A stretch of DNA of 64,000 nucleotides from Flavobacteriales bacterium UBA7878 (GTDB lineage Bacteria > Bacteroidota > Bacteroidia > Flavobacteriales > Schleiferiaceae). Positions 62,280 to 64,000 of this stretch are shown here, in pieces. Position 1 is the stretch's first letter. Every line of letters starts with the position of its first letter. A program made the position numbers and the translations under genes. Location of the stretch: assembly GCA_002501205.1 (NCBI GenBank), contig DLRW01000073.1, forward strand, positions 61,441-125,440. The letters are read 5' to 3'. The notes beneath the pieces were generated by a model. That model did not search any database, was not told where the DNA came from, and was given only the letters and a program-made list of their open reading frames with translations.

Positions 62280-63674
62280 ATGTTGTTTTTCAGTGAAAGC
62301 AAGGTCAAGCATGACCTGGATCACCAAATATATTTACTCAATCGACCTGAGGATTATTCCAAGCTCGATTTAACAGAGGCTGAGAAAGCTTATCTGGCAG
62401 ATCAACTCAAGGCGGATAGCTTTGTTCATTTTAGTCGCTTACCGGAGCTTAGCGTTGCCTGCTTGCCGGAAGGTGACGGTCCCCAAGCATTTGAAAAGGC
62501 GCGAATTCTGGCCACCAAGGTTCAAAAATCTTGCAAGGTCAAACATATTGCTATCTATGGCGAGGCCTCAGATAGGGCTATGGCTTTCGCCGAAGGATTA
62601 GCCTTAGCGGCTTATAAATTTCAGAAGTACTTCAGTAAGAAGGAGGACCTTTTAGAGTCTATTCAGCTGGATTCCTCTTTTAACGATGGGCAGTTGCAGG
62701 AATTGAATGCCGTGGTATCTGCTACTTACCTGGCCCGTGACCTGGTAAATGAACCCTTGTCTTATCTCACAGCGAAGCAATTGGCGAAAGAAGCCCAAAA
62801 GGCCGGAGAGAAATCTGGTTTTAAAGTGGAGGTTTTCAATAAAAAGAAAATTGAATCTCTAAAAATGGGAGGACTTTTAGCAGTAAATCGCGGTAGTCAG
62901 GATCCTCCCAGCTTTAGCATATTAGAGTACAAAGGGGAGGGTGCCAGCGGCCAACCGATTGTTTTAGTGGGTAAGGGCGTGGTTTACGATACCGGCGGTT
63001 TAAGTTTAAAGCCTACTCCGGGCTCCATGGATTCTATGAAGAGTGATATGGGGGGTGCTGCCGCTGTAATTGGAGCGATCTCTGCTGCTGCCGCTAATAA
63101 ATTGCCTATCCATGTTATTGGTTTGGTTCCGGCCACCGACAATCGCCCGGGTTTAAATGCCTATGTTCCCGGCGATGTAATAAAGATGTATGACGGATCA
63201 ACCGTTGAGGTTTTAAATACCGATGCCGAAGGGCGCATGCTTTTAGCGGATGCTCTGGCCTATGCAAAAAACTATAAACCTGCCTTGGTAGTTGATTTAG
63301 CCACTTTAACCGGTGCCGCCGCGGTGGCAGTAGGTAAATACGGTGTGGTGGTAATGGGTACCGCTTCGGATGAGGAGTTCAATGCCTTAAGTACGGCCGG
63401 AGATATGGCTTATGAGCGTACCGCTCGTTTTCCATTCTGGGAAGAGTATGATGAATTGTTGAAATCCACTATTGCCGATCAAAAGAATATTGGTGGTCGC
63501 GAAGGTGGAGCCATTACTGCGGGTAAGTTCTTGCAAAAATTCACCGATTATCCCTGGATTCATATCGATATTGCCGGTCCCGCCTTTTTAAATGCGGCGC
63601 ATCATTACCGCAGTCAGGGTGGAACCGGAGTGGGCGTTCGCTTGATGTACAATTTCTTAAAATCGAAGGTATGA
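62280..63674 (+). CDS. M17 leucyl aminopeptidase family protein
   Basis: 464 residues. The C-terminal catalytic domain has VGKGVVYDTGG (metal ligands Lys232 and Asp237), LSLKPTPG (catalytic Lys244), KSDMGGAAAV (Asp256) and the signature NTDAEGRM (Asp315, Glu317, Arg319), the full two-metal M17 set. It removes N-terminal residues from peptides in the cytoplasm; there is no signal peptide. Its TGA overlaps the ATG of pdxA (ATGA), so the two are translated together. Confidence 0.95.
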   Translation: MLFFSESKVKHDLDHQIYLLNRPEDYSKLDLTEAEKAYLADQLKADSFVHFSRLPELSVACLPEGDGPQAFEKARILATKVQKSCKVKHIAIYGEASDRAMAFAEGLALAAYKFQKYFSKKEDLLESIQLDSSFNDGQLQELNAVVSATYLARDLVNEPLSYLTAKQLAKEAQKAGEKSGFKVEVFNKKKIESLKMGGLLAVNRGSQDPPSFSILEYKGEGASGQPIVLVGKGVVYDTGGLSLKPTPGSMDSMKSDMGGAAAVIGAISAAAANKLPIHVIGLVPATDNRPGLNAYVPGDVIKMYDGSTVEVLNTDAEGRMLLADALAYAKNYKPALVVDLATLTGAAAVAVGKYGVVVMGTASDEEFNALSTAGDMAYERTARFPFWEEYDELLKSTIADQKNIGGREGGAITAGKFLQKFTDYPWIHIDIAGPAFLNAAHHYRSQGGTGVGVRLMYNFLKSKV

Positions 63675-64000
63675 GTGAAGAAGCATTACCACGAATAGGA
63701 ATTAGTATTGGCGATTTAAATGGGGTGGGCATGGAGCTCATCATCAAAACTTTTGGCGATGCCGAAATGCTGGAGCTTTGCACTCCGGTGGTTTTCGGTT
63801 CAACGAAAGTGGTTTCCTACCATCGCAATGCTATCGATCGACGCGATTTTAACTTCCATATCATTAACCAGGCAGATGACGCCTTGGAAGGCAAGGCCAA
63901 TTTGGTGAACTGCTGGAAGGAGGAAGTGAAAATGGATTTTGGCAAGGCAGATCCTGAGGTAGGGGCCTATGCTGTAAAAAGTTTGGAGGCGGCCTACGAC
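63671..64000 (+). CDS. pdxA: 4-hydroxythreonine-4-phosphate dehydrogenase, N-terminal part (3' end outside the window)
   Basis: 110 codons are visible and the frame is still open at the edge. The N-terminus RIGISIGDLNGVGMELIIKT corresponds to the PdxA opening (GDPAGIGPE in E. coli) in its Bacteroidota form, followed by PVVFGSTKVVSYHRNAI, another typical segment. PdxA oxidises 4-phosphohydroxy-threonine in the DXP-dependent pyridoxal phosphate pathway. It fits with a DXS-like gene nearby, since DXP is the other precursor. Confidence 0.9.
   Translation, partial: MSEEALPRIGISIGDLNGVGMELIIKTFGDAEMLELCTPVVFGSTKVVSYHRNAIDRRDFNFHIINQADDALEGKANLVNCWKEEVKMDFGKADPEVGAYAVKSLEAAYD

Overview
The window comes from a Bacteroidota genome, most likely a free-living, probably marine member of the Flavobacteriales. 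The support is: two very large secreted proteins carrying type IX secretion (T9SS) sorting domains, one type A and one type B; repeated -7 promoter boxes of the Bacteroidota form TAnnTTTG; start sites with no clear Shine-Dalgarno; a fused alpha-beta 2-oxoacid dehydrogenase E1; DUF3078 and DUF819 proteins; and lipoproteins with acidic surface-export tails. Placement below order level is a guess. I see no rRNA, tRNA, CRISPR array, transposase or prophage.

Layout. 1-6702 is the 3' part of a giant modular surface protein, containing a tandem duplication of two exactly equal 1248-nt units. 6.9-15.2 kb holds a prolyl oligopeptidase lipoprotein, a gene remnant, a two-domain fasciclin lipoprotein, the cytochrome bd oxidase cydAB, a ketoacyl synthase III-like enzyme and a small surface lipoprotein. 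15.1-18.0 kb (minus) is a tightly coupled three-gene unit: an arylsulfotransferase-like beta-propeller, a 48-residue membrane protein and a membrane-anchored sulfotransferase. This is my best candidate for an undescribed system. 18.1-23.6 kb holds paaZ and a metallophosphoesterase, separated by two small genes embedded in three composite intergenic repeats. 23.7-35.3 kb is mostly housekeeping and membrane metabolism: an enoyl-CoA hydratase-like protein, a DUF3078 protein, the fused E1, an RNase H-like DUF458 protein, a translationally coupled DUF819/M28 peptidase pair, an Smr-less MutS2, a second sulfotransferase and a double iron-sulfur protein.

35.3-44.7 kb (minus) carries a TonB-dependent receptor with a small membrane partner, then an RND efflux operon (adaptor, pump, outer-membrane channel) preceded by a small putative secreted protein. 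Upstream of that is a structured RNA with a strong terminator, lying downstream of lysS. 45.0-50.5 kb is lysS, a membrane protein, rpoN and asnS. 50.5-57.2 kb is a second, TetR-controlled efflux operon with a nested palindromic operator candidate. 57.2-64.0 kb holds a shortened DXS-like enzyme, ribE behind a T9SS type B protein, an M17 aminopeptidase and the start of pdxA.

How the genes work together. Two independent tripartite efflux systems appear to be controlled differently: one has a TetR repressor, while the other has no linked regulator but a structured RNA and terminator upstream. Isoprenoid (DXS-like), riboflavin (ribE) and pyridoxal phosphate (pdxA) biosynthesis genes cluster at the right end. 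The cell surface is represented by T9SS cargo, surface lipoproteins and the TonB receptor. All assignments come from reading the sequence and remembered family knowledge; no database search was run.
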